From Acinetobacter sp. (GTDB lineage Bacteria > Pseudomonadota > Gammaproteobacteria > Pseudomonadales > Moraxellaceae): a DNA stretch of 5,419 bases. The notes beneath the pieces were generated by a model. That model searched no databases. It was given only the letters and a program-made list of their open reading frames with translations, and was not told the origin of the DNA. Position 1 is the first letter of the stretch. Each line of letters opens with the position of its first letter. Location of the stretch: the NCBI GenBank assembly GCA_030152605.1, contig JASLJB010000264.1, forward strand, positions 1-5,419, in the 5' to 3' direction. Of this stretch, positions 1 to 5,419 are shown one piece after another. Position numbers and translations under genes: made by a program.

Positions 1-86
1 CCCAAGTCATCGCACATCATGCCGATGGCTCCGTCAGCTACCGCAACCAAGCACTCGACAAACCCATCCAATTTAGCAGCCTCTAA
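1..86 (+). CDS. C-terminal end of an unidentified protein (5' end outside the window)
   Basis: The frame starting at base 3 is open from the window edge to a TAA stop at 84-86 and gives 27 residues, beginning QVIAHHADGSVSYRN and ending PIQFSSL. I do not recognise the family, and this tail is too short to assign a function. I chose this frame because its stop falls immediately before the hairpin repeat cluster that begins at 88, which is where such repeats usually sit, and because its composition looks like ordinary protein. At least two other frames over this stretch are also open (frame 1 on the plus strand and one on the minus strand), so the call is moderate. If right, the gene converges on the alpha/beta hydrolase gene, and the repeats lie between the two 3' ends. 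Confidence 0.5.
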   Translation, partial: QVIAHHADGSVSYRNQALDKPIQFSSL

Positions 87-87
87 A

Positions 88-208
88 CCTTCTCCCTGGG
101 GAGAAGGTCGGGATGAGGGATCAACCTTCTCCTTGGGGAGAAGGCTAGGATGAGGGGGTCAACCTCTCCCTGCCCTCTCCTTATCAAAGAGAGGGTTCTA
201 GGTTGAGG
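88..208. repeat. Cluster of three REP-like hairpin repeats in a convergent intergenic gap
   Basis: Two near-identical units and one diverged unit follow one another with a period of about 37-38 bp. Unit 1 has perfect 8-bp arms CCTTCTCC (88-95) and GGAGAAGG (100-107) around CTGG, then the tail TCGGGATGAGGG (108-119). Unit 2 has the same arms (125-132 and 137-144) around TTGG, then CTAGGATGAGGG (145-156). Unit 3 begins around 163, is diverged, and has arms CCCTCTC (173-179) and GAGAGGG (189-195), then a tail TTCTAGGTTGAGG (196-208). Hairpin plus GGATGAGGG-type tail resembles the short dispersed intergenic palindromes found in many proteobacteria. No T-run follows any hairpin on either strand, so they are not classical intrinsic terminators, though they could still stop or stabilise the converging transcripts. 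Whether they are dispersed genome-wide cannot be seen from one window. Confidence 0.85.
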
Positions 209-1016
209 CTTGTATCAGCTGCTTAATCACCTCTACCACCTGCGCAGGATGTTCGAGTGGGAACATGTGCCCGCCTGGGGTGATGGTGAACGGTATCCCG
301 AGTTTACGTTTTGCAATCTGCGGAAATTTCTGTTTCAAGAACGCACTCTGATCCCCAACCACTAAATGCACAGGACGCTTTGGCTTCGACATCGGCAACC
401 ACCACCAAGATGGATTACTTCTAAAAATCGCCACCTCATCGGCCTTTGGAATGGTCAAAGTCACCCCACCACGCGCCGGATCTTCAACCAGCGCATGATC
501 CAAATACGCCTGAAAGCAGTCCGGATCAAAGTCTTTATAAAAGCCGCGTGTGCCCAACAACTCACCCGCTTGCTCGCGTGAATCCCAGTGATCACGGCGG
601 CGATTGGAGAGTCCTGCCGGGGTGATTTTATCCACGGTTTTGGGATGCAGCAGCTTGGCCATATGAAATGCAAAAGAATGCTTGCCCAAGATCAACGGTG
701 GATCGAGCATGATCACTTGAGAAAACAATTCAGGACGTTTATAGGATGCCATCAAGGTCAGCACCGAACCCAAAGAATGCCCCAGACCAATCACCGGACG
801 CCCTTGGGCTTGTTGCACAATACTATCCACCAGCTGATCGACCAAATGCGGCCAATGATTACTGATCGGATAACGTTTATCCGGGCCAATCAAAGGCACA
901 TAGATGACATCATAATCATCCGCCAATTGGTCAAACAGTTTTTGATAAACCTTTGAAGGCACGCCGTTGGCGTGCGCAAAATGGATGATCGGTTTTTCAT
1001 TCTTCAGCATGAACAT
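198..1016 (-). CDS. Alpha/beta hydrolase family protein (serine hydrolase, substrate unknown)
   Basis: This is a 272-residue single-domain protein with no signal peptide or membrane segment, so it is probably cytoplasmic. The alpha/beta hydrolase signature is complete. An HxNG-type oxyanion strand is present near the N-terminus (FAHANG, residues 13-18). The nucleophile elbow GHSLG places the catalytic Ser at 81. A likely acid is Asp222 in VVGDQS, and the catalytic His is His250 in GGHMFPLEHP. The region around residues 110-210, between core strands, is the variable lid and includes a WWW cluster at 204-206. The sequence does not show whether it is an esterase, lipase or other hydrolase. The gene lies 13 bp downstream of the S49 protease gene and is probably co-transcribed with it. 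The start is uncertain: Met1 is at 1016, but a weak GATGG element is better spaced for Met3 at 1010. The TAG stop and last codons lie inside the third copy of the repeat cluster. Confidence 0.93.
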   Translation of the reverse strand: MFMLKNEKPIIHFAHANGVPSKVYQKLFDQLADDYDVIYVPLIGPDKRYPISNHWPHLVDQLVDSIVQQAQGRPVIGLGHSLGSVLTLMASYKRPELFSQVIMLDPPLILGKHSFAFHMAKLLHPKTVDKITPAGLSNRRRDHWDSREQAGELLGTRGFYKDFDPDCFQAYLDHALVEDPARGGVTLTIPKADEVAIFRSNPSWWWLPMSKPKRPVHLVVGDQSAFLKQKFPQIAKRKLGIPFTITPGGHMFPLEHPAQVVEVIKQLIQAST

Positions 1017-1029
1017 TTACCATCTGGAT

Positions 1030-2052
1030 TTATTGTAGTTTTACATCTTTTTGCGACTCAATCTGCTGCAACATCGCAGCACCTAGACTGTGTCCCATTT
1101 CAGATCCTACACGACCAAAGAAAGAATCAAACGGACTACGTTCGACTGTATAGTTCACTGTTTTACTGATATCTAACTGACGTTTCAAAGATTCGATATT
1201 GCCAGACTTGTCCGCAACCCCAAGCGCAATCGCCTGTTCACCGGTCCAGAATAAACCCGAGAAGATCGCAGGGTCCGTACTTTTCAGCTTATTACCACGG
1301 CCTTGTTTCACAGCATCAATAAAATGATTGTGCACGTTATCCAGCAAGGCTTGGATATGTGCGCGCTGTTCAGGATTGACCGGTTTGGTCATGCTCAAGA
1401 TATCTTTGTTGTTGCCTGAGGTCATGGTGCGATCTTCAATACCTAACTTTTGCGCCAAGCCATTGATGCCATAATTTGGCATGATCACGCCGATCGAACC
1501 CACCAGACTCGAAGGATTAACCCAGATCTCATCTGCAGCCGACGCGATATAGTACGCACCCGAAGCGCCCATATCACCGATCATGGCATAGACTTTCTTG
1601 TCTGGGTTTTGCTTTTTCAGATAACGAATTTCTTGCCAGATATCATCAGATTGAACAGGTGATCCACCCGGTGAATTGATGTTCAACACCACGGCCTGAC
1701 TTGATTTGGCTTCAAAAGCACGTTTCAATGATTTGATGGTATCCACACTATTGACCGACTGCGGCGCTGCATCGATGGTGCCCACGATATTGACGACACC
1801 GAGATGTCGTTCACTACTCGACGTGACACTATCTTCTTCGGCTGACAAGGTACAACCCTTATACATGGTGATCACAACGATCAACAAATATAAAAATGTC
1901 AGTGCTTTAAAGAAGATTCCCCAACGACGACTGCGTCGCTGCTCTTCAACAGAGGCCAGAACGGCTTTTTCTAAAATCTGCCATTCTTTTCCTGTGAGCT
2001 GCGGTTCTTGCTGTTTCTTTTCATTCTCTGCCTGTGGCGGCCAATCGGACAT
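1030..2052 (-). CDS. S49 family peptidase, SppA/SohB-type signal peptide peptidase
   Basis: This 340-residue membrane protease belongs to the short (single-domain) S49 class, about half the length of the E. coli 67-kDa SppA. Known members digest membrane-embedded leftover signal peptides. A polar cytoplasmic N-terminus (1-44, ending in the Arg-rich RRSRRW) precedes one membrane segment at about 46-64, which predicts the catalytic domain faces the periplasm. The oxyanion region NSPGGS is at 126-131. The nucleophile is Ser164 in GDMGASGAYY. The general base is Lys216 in SGNNKD. The 52-residue Ser-Lys spacing equals that of B. subtilis SppA (Ser147/Lys199), and the serine/lysine dyad appears intact. 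It is probably the first gene of an operon with the hydrolase downstream. The ATG at 2050-2052 has only a weak ribosome site (GGA about 10 bases upstream). It is transcribed divergently from the acyltransferase gene. The family is clear; sohB versus sppA naming is not resolvable here. Confidence 0.95.
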   Translation of the reverse strand: MSDWPPQAENEKKQQEPQLTGKEWQILEKAVLASVEEQRRSRRWGIFFKALTFLYLLIVVITMYKGCTLSAEEDSVTSSSERHLGVVNIVGTIDAAPQSVNSVDTIKSLKRAFEAKSSQAVVLNINSPGGSPVQSDDIWQEIRYLKKQNPDKKVYAMIGDMGASGAYYIASAADEIWVNPSSLVGSIGVIMPNYGINGLAQKLGIEDRTMTSGNNKDILSMTKPVNPEQRAHIQALLDNVHNHFIDAVKQGRGNKLKSTDPAIFSGLFWTGEQAIALGVADKSGNIESLKRQLDISKTVNYTVERSPFDSFFGRVGSEMGHSLGAAMLQQIESQKDVKLQ

Positions 2053-2084
2053 AAGGACAATCCAAACTCAAAAATTAAGTCAAC

Positions 2085-2116
2085 ATTATATACAAGCTTC
2101 GCAGTTAAACTGTCTA
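2085..2116 (-). promoter_or_regulatory. Candidate promoter for the S49 peptidase-hydrolase operon
   Basis: Read on the minus strand, a perfect -10 box TATAAT lies at 2090-2085. This would place the transcription start near 2078 and give a leader of about 26 nt before the ATG at 2052. The best -35 match is TAGACA (5 of 6) at 2116-2111, but the spacing is 20 bp instead of about 17, so the pair is imperfect. A short palindrome, CAGTT-A-AACTG (2102-2112), lies in the spacer and overlaps the -35, and could be a regulator site or chance. The call rests on the position in an AT-rich divergent gap and the perfect -10. Confidence 0.4.
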
Positions 2117-2121
2117 AACAA

Positions 2122-2154
2122 AGAGAATTAACCTATAATAACGCCAAATTCTCT
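2122..2154. promoter_or_regulatory. 8-bp inverted repeat around a TATAAT box, candidate operator
   Basis: The arms AGAGAATT (2122-2129) and AATTCTCT (2147-2154) match perfectly and are separated by 17 bp. The centre, at about 2138, falls on the TATAAT at 2134-2139. This geometry suits a dimeric repressor that would cover the -10 region of the acyltransferase promoter. If transcription starts near 2146, only the right arm would be transcribed, so an RNA hairpin is less likely than a DNA site. No regulator gene is visible nearby. My rough estimate is that an 8-bp match like this arises by chance in a gap of this length a few percent of the time, so the call is tentative. Confidence 0.3.
2134..2139 (+). 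promoter_or_regulatory. Candidate -10 box for the acyltransferase gene
   Basis: A perfect TATAAT lies 51 bp upstream of the ATG at 2191, implying a transcription start near 2146 and a leader of about 45 nt. No good -35 hexamer is found 16-18 bp upstream (TGTCTA at 2111-2116 is a poor match) and there is no extended -10 TG. If it is a true promoter it may be weak or depend on an activator. Confidence 0.4.
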
Positions 2155-2190
2155 ACACTAATTGACTTCTGAAAGATAATTTGATCACCA

Positions 2191-3177
2191 ATGACTGAGA
2201 AAACAACGACTACGACAAGGCGTCTACTGAATTTTTTCAGTCGGCAACCGATCTTATTTTCCCGTTTCTTTGCAAAACTGCTCGCGAGTATTGTGAACCT
2301 ACTACATATCACAAAAACCTCGAACACGATACGTTTGAATATTGATATCTGCCTGCAAGAGCTGACGCCTAAACGACGCGAACAGATTACCCGTGCCGCG
2401 ATTCGCAACGAATTGCAGTCCTATATGGAATTTTTTAGTATCTGGGGCAGCAGCAATAAAAAGAACATCAGTCGTATCGCAAATATCGAGGGTGAACACT
2501 ACTTTCATGAGGCGATCCAACACGGCAAGGGCTTAGTCCTGATCGTGCCGCATTTTGGCACATGGGAAGTCATGAACGCATGGTTTGCGCAGCATACAGA
2601 AATGACCATCATGTATAAGCCGATCAAAAATGAGGAGGCGGATCAATTCGTGCGCCAAGCGCGTAGTCGTGAACAAGCCAACTTGGTGCCGACCGATGAA
2701 TCTGGCGTGCGTCAAATCTTTAGAGCATTGAAACAAGGCGGCACCACAGTGATCCTGCCCGACCATAGCCCGAGAGTGGGTGGCGAACTGATTCCTTATT
2801 TTGGTATTCCTTTGGCCAGCAGTAGTTTAAGTGCCAAGCTGATCCAGAAAACCAAAGCCCGTGCGCTGTTACTGTATGCACTGCGCAACCAAGATGAAAG
2901 CTTCAATATGTTTATCGAGCCGATCGATGAAGCCATCTATGCGGGTACACCTGAGCAAGGTACGGCGGTGATCCATCACACGCTTGAAGATCTGATTCGT
3001 AAATATCCGGAGCATTATCACTGGAGCTATAAACGCTTCAAAGCCAATCCCGACTTGGATCGTGTCTATGCACTGCCCAAAGCGGAAGCCTTGGAGAAAG
3101 TCGCACAAGTCCGTGAGCAACATCAACGCCAACACGCAAGCCAAAGCCAACCAGATCTAAGCGAATTGAGCTCCTAA
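2191..3177 (+). CDS. LpxL/LpxM-family lysophospholipid (lipid A) acyltransferase
   Basis: This 328-residue protein has the full layout of the late lipid A acyltransferases, which move a fatty acyl chain from acyl-ACP to a lipid A precursor at the cytoplasmic face of the inner membrane. An N-terminal hydrophobic/basic anchor (about 11-41) is followed by the catalytic HX4E motif HFGTWE (His121, Glu126). The substrate-binding stretch PDHSPRVGGELIPYFGIP is at 190-207. The family C-terminal signature PEHYHWSYKRFK is at 273-284. After about 297 comes a Gln/Ser-rich tail of low complexity. The ATG is the first possible start, because an in-frame TGA lies at 2182-2184. No good Shine-Dalgarno site is seen. 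From memory of Acinetobacter gene order, the acyltransferase beside comEC is a candidate LpxM (lauroyl transfer to lipid A). I have not verified this and leave the symbol blank. A role on another lysolipid is possible. Confidence 0.93.
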   Translation: MTEKTTTTTRRLLNFFSRQPILFSRFFAKLLASIVNLLHITKTSNTIRLNIDICLQELTPKRREQITRAAIRNELQSYMEFFSIWGSSNKKNISRIANIEGEHYFHEAIQHGKGLVLIVPHFGTWEVMNAWFAQHTEMTIMYKPIKNEEADQFVRQARSREQANLVPTDESGVRQIFRALKQGGTTVILPDHSPRVGGELIPYFGIPLASSSLSAKLIQKTKARALLLYALRNQDESFNMFIEPIDEAIYAGTPEQGTAVIHHTLEDLIRKYPEHYHWSYKRFKANPDLDRVYALPKAEALEKVAQVREQHQRQHASQSQPDLSELSS

Positions 3178-3188
3178 GCGGCTTGATT

Positions 3189-3207
3189 CGAGTGCTTCAG
3201 TCACTCG
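3189..3207. other. Small hairpin between converging 3' ends, weak terminator candidate
   Basis: The arms CGAGTG (3189-3194) and CACTCG (3202-3207) pair perfectly across a 7-nt loop, and the comEC stop codon (3197-3199) lies in the loop. It is the only hairpin I see in the 19-bp gap between the acyltransferase and comEC stops. No T-run follows on either strand, so it does not meet the usual intrinsic-terminator pattern. It may nevertheless help end one or both transcripts, or be incidental. Confidence 0.3.
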
Positions 3208-5419
3208 GCTTGAGCCAACGCCTGCGATCACGCTGCGAGTGTATCTCGATCTGCCGATCTGCATTTAAATAAAAGCGCATACTGCCCTGCTCAATCGTGG
3301 TTTTTAACGGAATCCCCAGCGCATTTAAGCGTGCTTCGACTAAGGGGTGCGGATGATGATAACGGTTGTTCCAGCCTGCACTGGCGATCGCCAACTTGGG
3401 CTGTAGCTGTTTTAAAAACCCATAAGCAGAACTATGCCGACTACCATGATGTCCCAACAGCAAGACATCGACTTTTAAGTCTGGATAGTCACGTAGTATT
3501 TGATACTCCGTTTCCCAACCGGCATCGGCCATCAACAGAAAATGCTGATAATTTTTCGCCTGCGGCACATGGATATGCAGCACGCAGGATCGTTCATTTT
3601 GTTTTTCAGGCGCCGTGGTGAGCTGATCTTGGCGCGGCGAGAGCACACGGATCTTGATCTGCGCATATTGCCACTGTTGACCGGCATAACAATAATTAAA
3701 ATCAAAGCCCTGAAAACGCGGGTCGTATTGATTGCTATACAGTTGCCGAATCTGTATCCCTTGGCTCACCGACTCAAATGCACCACTATGATCCTGATCC
3801 AAATGGGTCAAGATCAATTGATCCAAGCCGCGCACGCCACGGCGCCGCAAAAAGGGAAGAATCACCTGCTTGCCCACACCCCATTGCTGCTCCTGAAAGT
3901 TACCGCCCACATCAATCATCATGCTGTGCTTGGGCAGTTGCAAAAATATCGCCTGTCCCTGGCCAACATCGATCACGCTCAGATCAAATTCACTCTGCGG
4001 CCGATACAACATGGCGGCAGCCACTGCACACAGCGCGATCCAAGCACGGGGCAGCACCCCGCGCGGCAACATCCACATCAGGATCGCCAAGCTGAGACAC
4101 ATGATCTGCGCTGTATTCAACCCCCAAGCATGCAGTTGTAGCCCCATGCCCTGATCCAGTCGGGTCAATAAAAACATCAACAGCCGAATCAGCACATCTG
4201 CCAGTTCAAAGATCAAGATCGCGATACTCGGCCCAGATAGACTCAGGACTGCTGCGATGACTTCAATCGGCACGATCAACATCGCAATCAAGGGAATCGC
4301 CAGCAGATTCGCAATCGGTGCCAGCCAAGATACTTGCTGAAAGATCAGCAACATCAAAGGCAGTATGGCGATAAAAATCCGGCATTGGCTCACAAACAGT
4401 AGCCAGAGTAGCTTAAATAACTGTCTGAACTGAGAGGACTGCACCTCTGCTTCGGCCTGTTGTGCTTGCTCATAGACCCGCAGCAACAGCAAGCAAGCGC
4501 CATAGGACAACCAAAACGCAGCAGATAAAATACTGAATGGATCAAACAGCAATAACAGGCTGGCACTCAACAACAACAGTTTCAATGCCCTTATCGGCTG
4601 CCGCAGCCAGACACAGGCGCTGAGCAACATCACCGTGAGCAAACTGCGTAGCGCTGGAATTTCAAATCCCACGATCCCCGCATATAACCACACACAGCTG
4701 AGAAATGGCAGCAACATCAGCTGCGGGCGTGCCATCTTTAAGTAGAGCTGTGGCACAAAGCGATTGATCAGGCGCCGGCACACTAGACAAAACATCAGCC
4801 CCAAGATCAATACATGCGGTCCCGAGATCGCCAGCAAATGTGAAATACCAAGACGCTGAAACAGGTCTTGGGTTTCAGTCGTCAATAGACTTTGATCTCC
4901 CGTCAACAAAGCCAACATCAAACCACGCTGCTGAAAGTGATGCTGCTCGATCAGTTGCCGCCACGCTAAGCGCTGCGCTTCAAGCGCAATTCGTATGCGC
5001 GCTGCAAGATGGTTTTGTTGCTGCACAAAATCGGCATAGCCCAAAGCACTGACCTGCGCTGCACTCAGCACTTGGATACTGTGTAATTGCATACTGGCCA
5101 TCAAGCCTTGTTGAATCCACCAGCGCTCCTGATCAAAGGCGGCTTCGGCCGCATAGCCATGAATGGCTTTGACCTCACCACTGACCCGATAATACTGTCC
5201 CAGTGCTAACCATTGCGCTGGATTTTTCGGATTGATCTGATGGGTCGGATAGCTGAGACGCCAACGCACCGGCTGCGCCTGCTGATCCAGCACCCAGACC
5301 TGATGCTGCCAACGGTTGGGGTCGGCTTGGCCATTGCTGGCGATACGATCCACATAGATCAGCACCTGACGGGTTGCCACATCACTGCTGCGTAGCGCCA
5401 ATCGTTGACTCAGCGCAGC
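3197..5419 (-). CDS. comEC: DNA internalization channel ComEC/Rec2 (5' end beyond the window)
   Basis: ComEC is the inner-membrane channel that passes single-stranded transforming DNA into the cytoplasm. The frame stays open to the window edge, giving 741 codons. The TTG at 5401-5399 is not a credible start, because Ala-Ala-Leu-Ser-Gln-Arg is encoded upstream of it in frame. Numbered from that TTG, residues about 12-110 are the N-terminal soluble (DUF4131/OB-like) domain, with FDQERWWIQQGL at 89-100. The Competence domain with about ten membrane segments spans about 155-465 and includes the signatures LLTGDQ, GISHLLAISGPHV (185-197) and GFEIPALRS. The C-terminal metallo-beta-lactamase-like domain (about 472-715) carries DVGQGQ (478-483), IDVGG, THLDQDHSG (His533, Asp535, Asp537, His538), Asp626 in LMADAG, and GHHGSRHSS (650-658). 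All signatures look intact. Some tens of N-terminal residues with the first membrane segments are probably missing. The organism may therefore be naturally transformable, which is inference. Confidence 0.96.
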   Translation of the reverse strand, partial: AALSQRLALRSSDVATRQVLIYVDRIASNGQADPNRWQHQVWVLDQQAQPVRWRLSYPTHQINPKNPAQWLALGQYYRVSGEVKAIHGYAAEAAFDQERWWIQQGLMASMQLHSIQVLSAAQVSALGYADFVQQQNHLAARIRIALEAQRLAWRQLIEQHHFQQRGLMLALLTGDQSLLTTETQDLFQRLGISHLLAISGPHVLILGLMFCLVCRRLINRFVPQLYLKMARPQLMLLPFLSCVWLYAGIVGFEIPALRSLLTVMLLSACVWLRQPIRALKLLLLSASLLLLFDPFSILSAAFWLSYGACLLLLRVYEQAQQAEAEVQSSQFRQLFKLLWLLFVSQCRIFIAILPLMLLIFQQVSWLAPIANLLAIPLIAMLIVPIEVIAAVLSLSGPSIAILIFELADVLIRLLMFLLTRLDQGMGLQLHAWGLNTAQIMCLSLAILMWMLPRGVLPRAWIALCAVAAAMLYRPQSEFDLSVIDVGQGQAIFLQLPKHSMMIDVGGNFQEQQWGVGKQVILPFLRRRGVRGLDQLILTHLDQDHSGAFESVSQGIQIRQLYSNQYDPRFQGFDFNYCYAGQQWQYAQIKIRVLSPRQDQLTTAPEKQNERSCVLHIHVPQAKNYQHFLLMADAGWETEYQILRDYPDLKVDVLLLGHHGSRHSSAYGFLKQLQPKLAIASAGWNNRYHHPHPLVEARLNALGIPLKTTIEQGSMRFYLNADRQIEIHSQRDRRRWLKPSD

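Noticed and set aside
88..208. CRISPR array or intrinsic terminator at the repeat cluster
   Set aside because: There are only three units, the third diverged, with no unique spacers of uniform length, so it is not CRISPR. No T-run follows the hairpins, so they are not classical terminators.
588..956. Plus-strand open frame of 122 codons opposite the hydrolase gene
   Set aside because: It is antisense to the catalytic Ser region of an intact alpha/beta hydrolase, shows no domain features, and has His/Arg/Gln-rich composition typical of shadow frames.
1850..1861. Cys67 of the S49 protease just after the membrane segment as a possible lipoprotein site
   Set aside because: The preceding residues Tyr-Lys-Gly do not fit a lipobox, and the long polar N-terminus does not look like a lipoprotein signal peptide.
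2162..2180. TTGACT plus GATAAT as a second promoter for the acyltransferase
   Set aside because: The two hexamers are only 7 bp apart, far too close for a sigma70 promoter.
3812..3823. Perfect 12-bp palindrome GATCAATTGATC
   Set aside because: It falls inside comEC codons for Asp-Gln-Leu-Ile just before the metal-binding motif, so coding constraint and chance explain it. GATC is also common throughout this window.
3500..4141. Long plus-strand open frame (213 codons) opposite comEC
   Set aside because: It lies wholly antisense to the well-supported metallo-beta-lactamase and membrane domains of ComEC and has no recognisable motifs. It is explained by the low stop frequency opposite GC-richer coding sequence.

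Overview
The window looks like a piece of chromosome from a gammaproteobacterium, most likely Acinetobacter or a close Moraxellaceae relative. The evidence is the gene set (a half-length S49 peptidase, a lipid A-type acyltransferase and ComEC side by side), the style of the proteins and an AT-rich promoter region. By spot counts of single lines, the coding GC is about 43-52%, which is on the high side for Acinetobacter. The genus call is inference and was not tested by search.

Layout from left to right. Positions 1-86 hold the last 27 codons of an unidentified plus-strand gene. Positions 88-208 hold a cluster of three hairpin repeats in the convergent gap. The minus strand then carries a probable two-gene operon: an S49 signal-peptide-peptidase-type protease (2052-1030) followed 13 bp later by an alpha/beta hydrolase (1016-198). 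Positions 2053-2190 are an AT-rich divergent intergenic region with candidate -10 boxes in both directions and an 8-bp inverted repeat around the plus-strand one. A plus-strand LpxL/LpxM-family acyltransferase follows (2191-3177). Its 3' end converges, with only 19 bp between stop codons, on a long minus-strand comEC (5419-3197), which is cut off at its 5' end by the window edge.

Functionally the genes are mostly cell-envelope housekeeping. The S49 protease is predicted to sit in the inner membrane facing the periplasm. The acyltransferase is predicted to add acyl chains to lipid A precursors at the inner membrane. ComEC is the inner-membrane channel for transforming DNA. The hydrolase is a soluble serine hydrolase of unknown substrate. 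No mobile element, CRISPR array, RNA gene or defence system is visible, and I found no previously undescribed system. The points most worth a second look are the hairpin repeat cluster, whose last copy reaches into the hydrolase gene and supplies its stop codon, and the inverted repeat around the acyltransferase -10 box.
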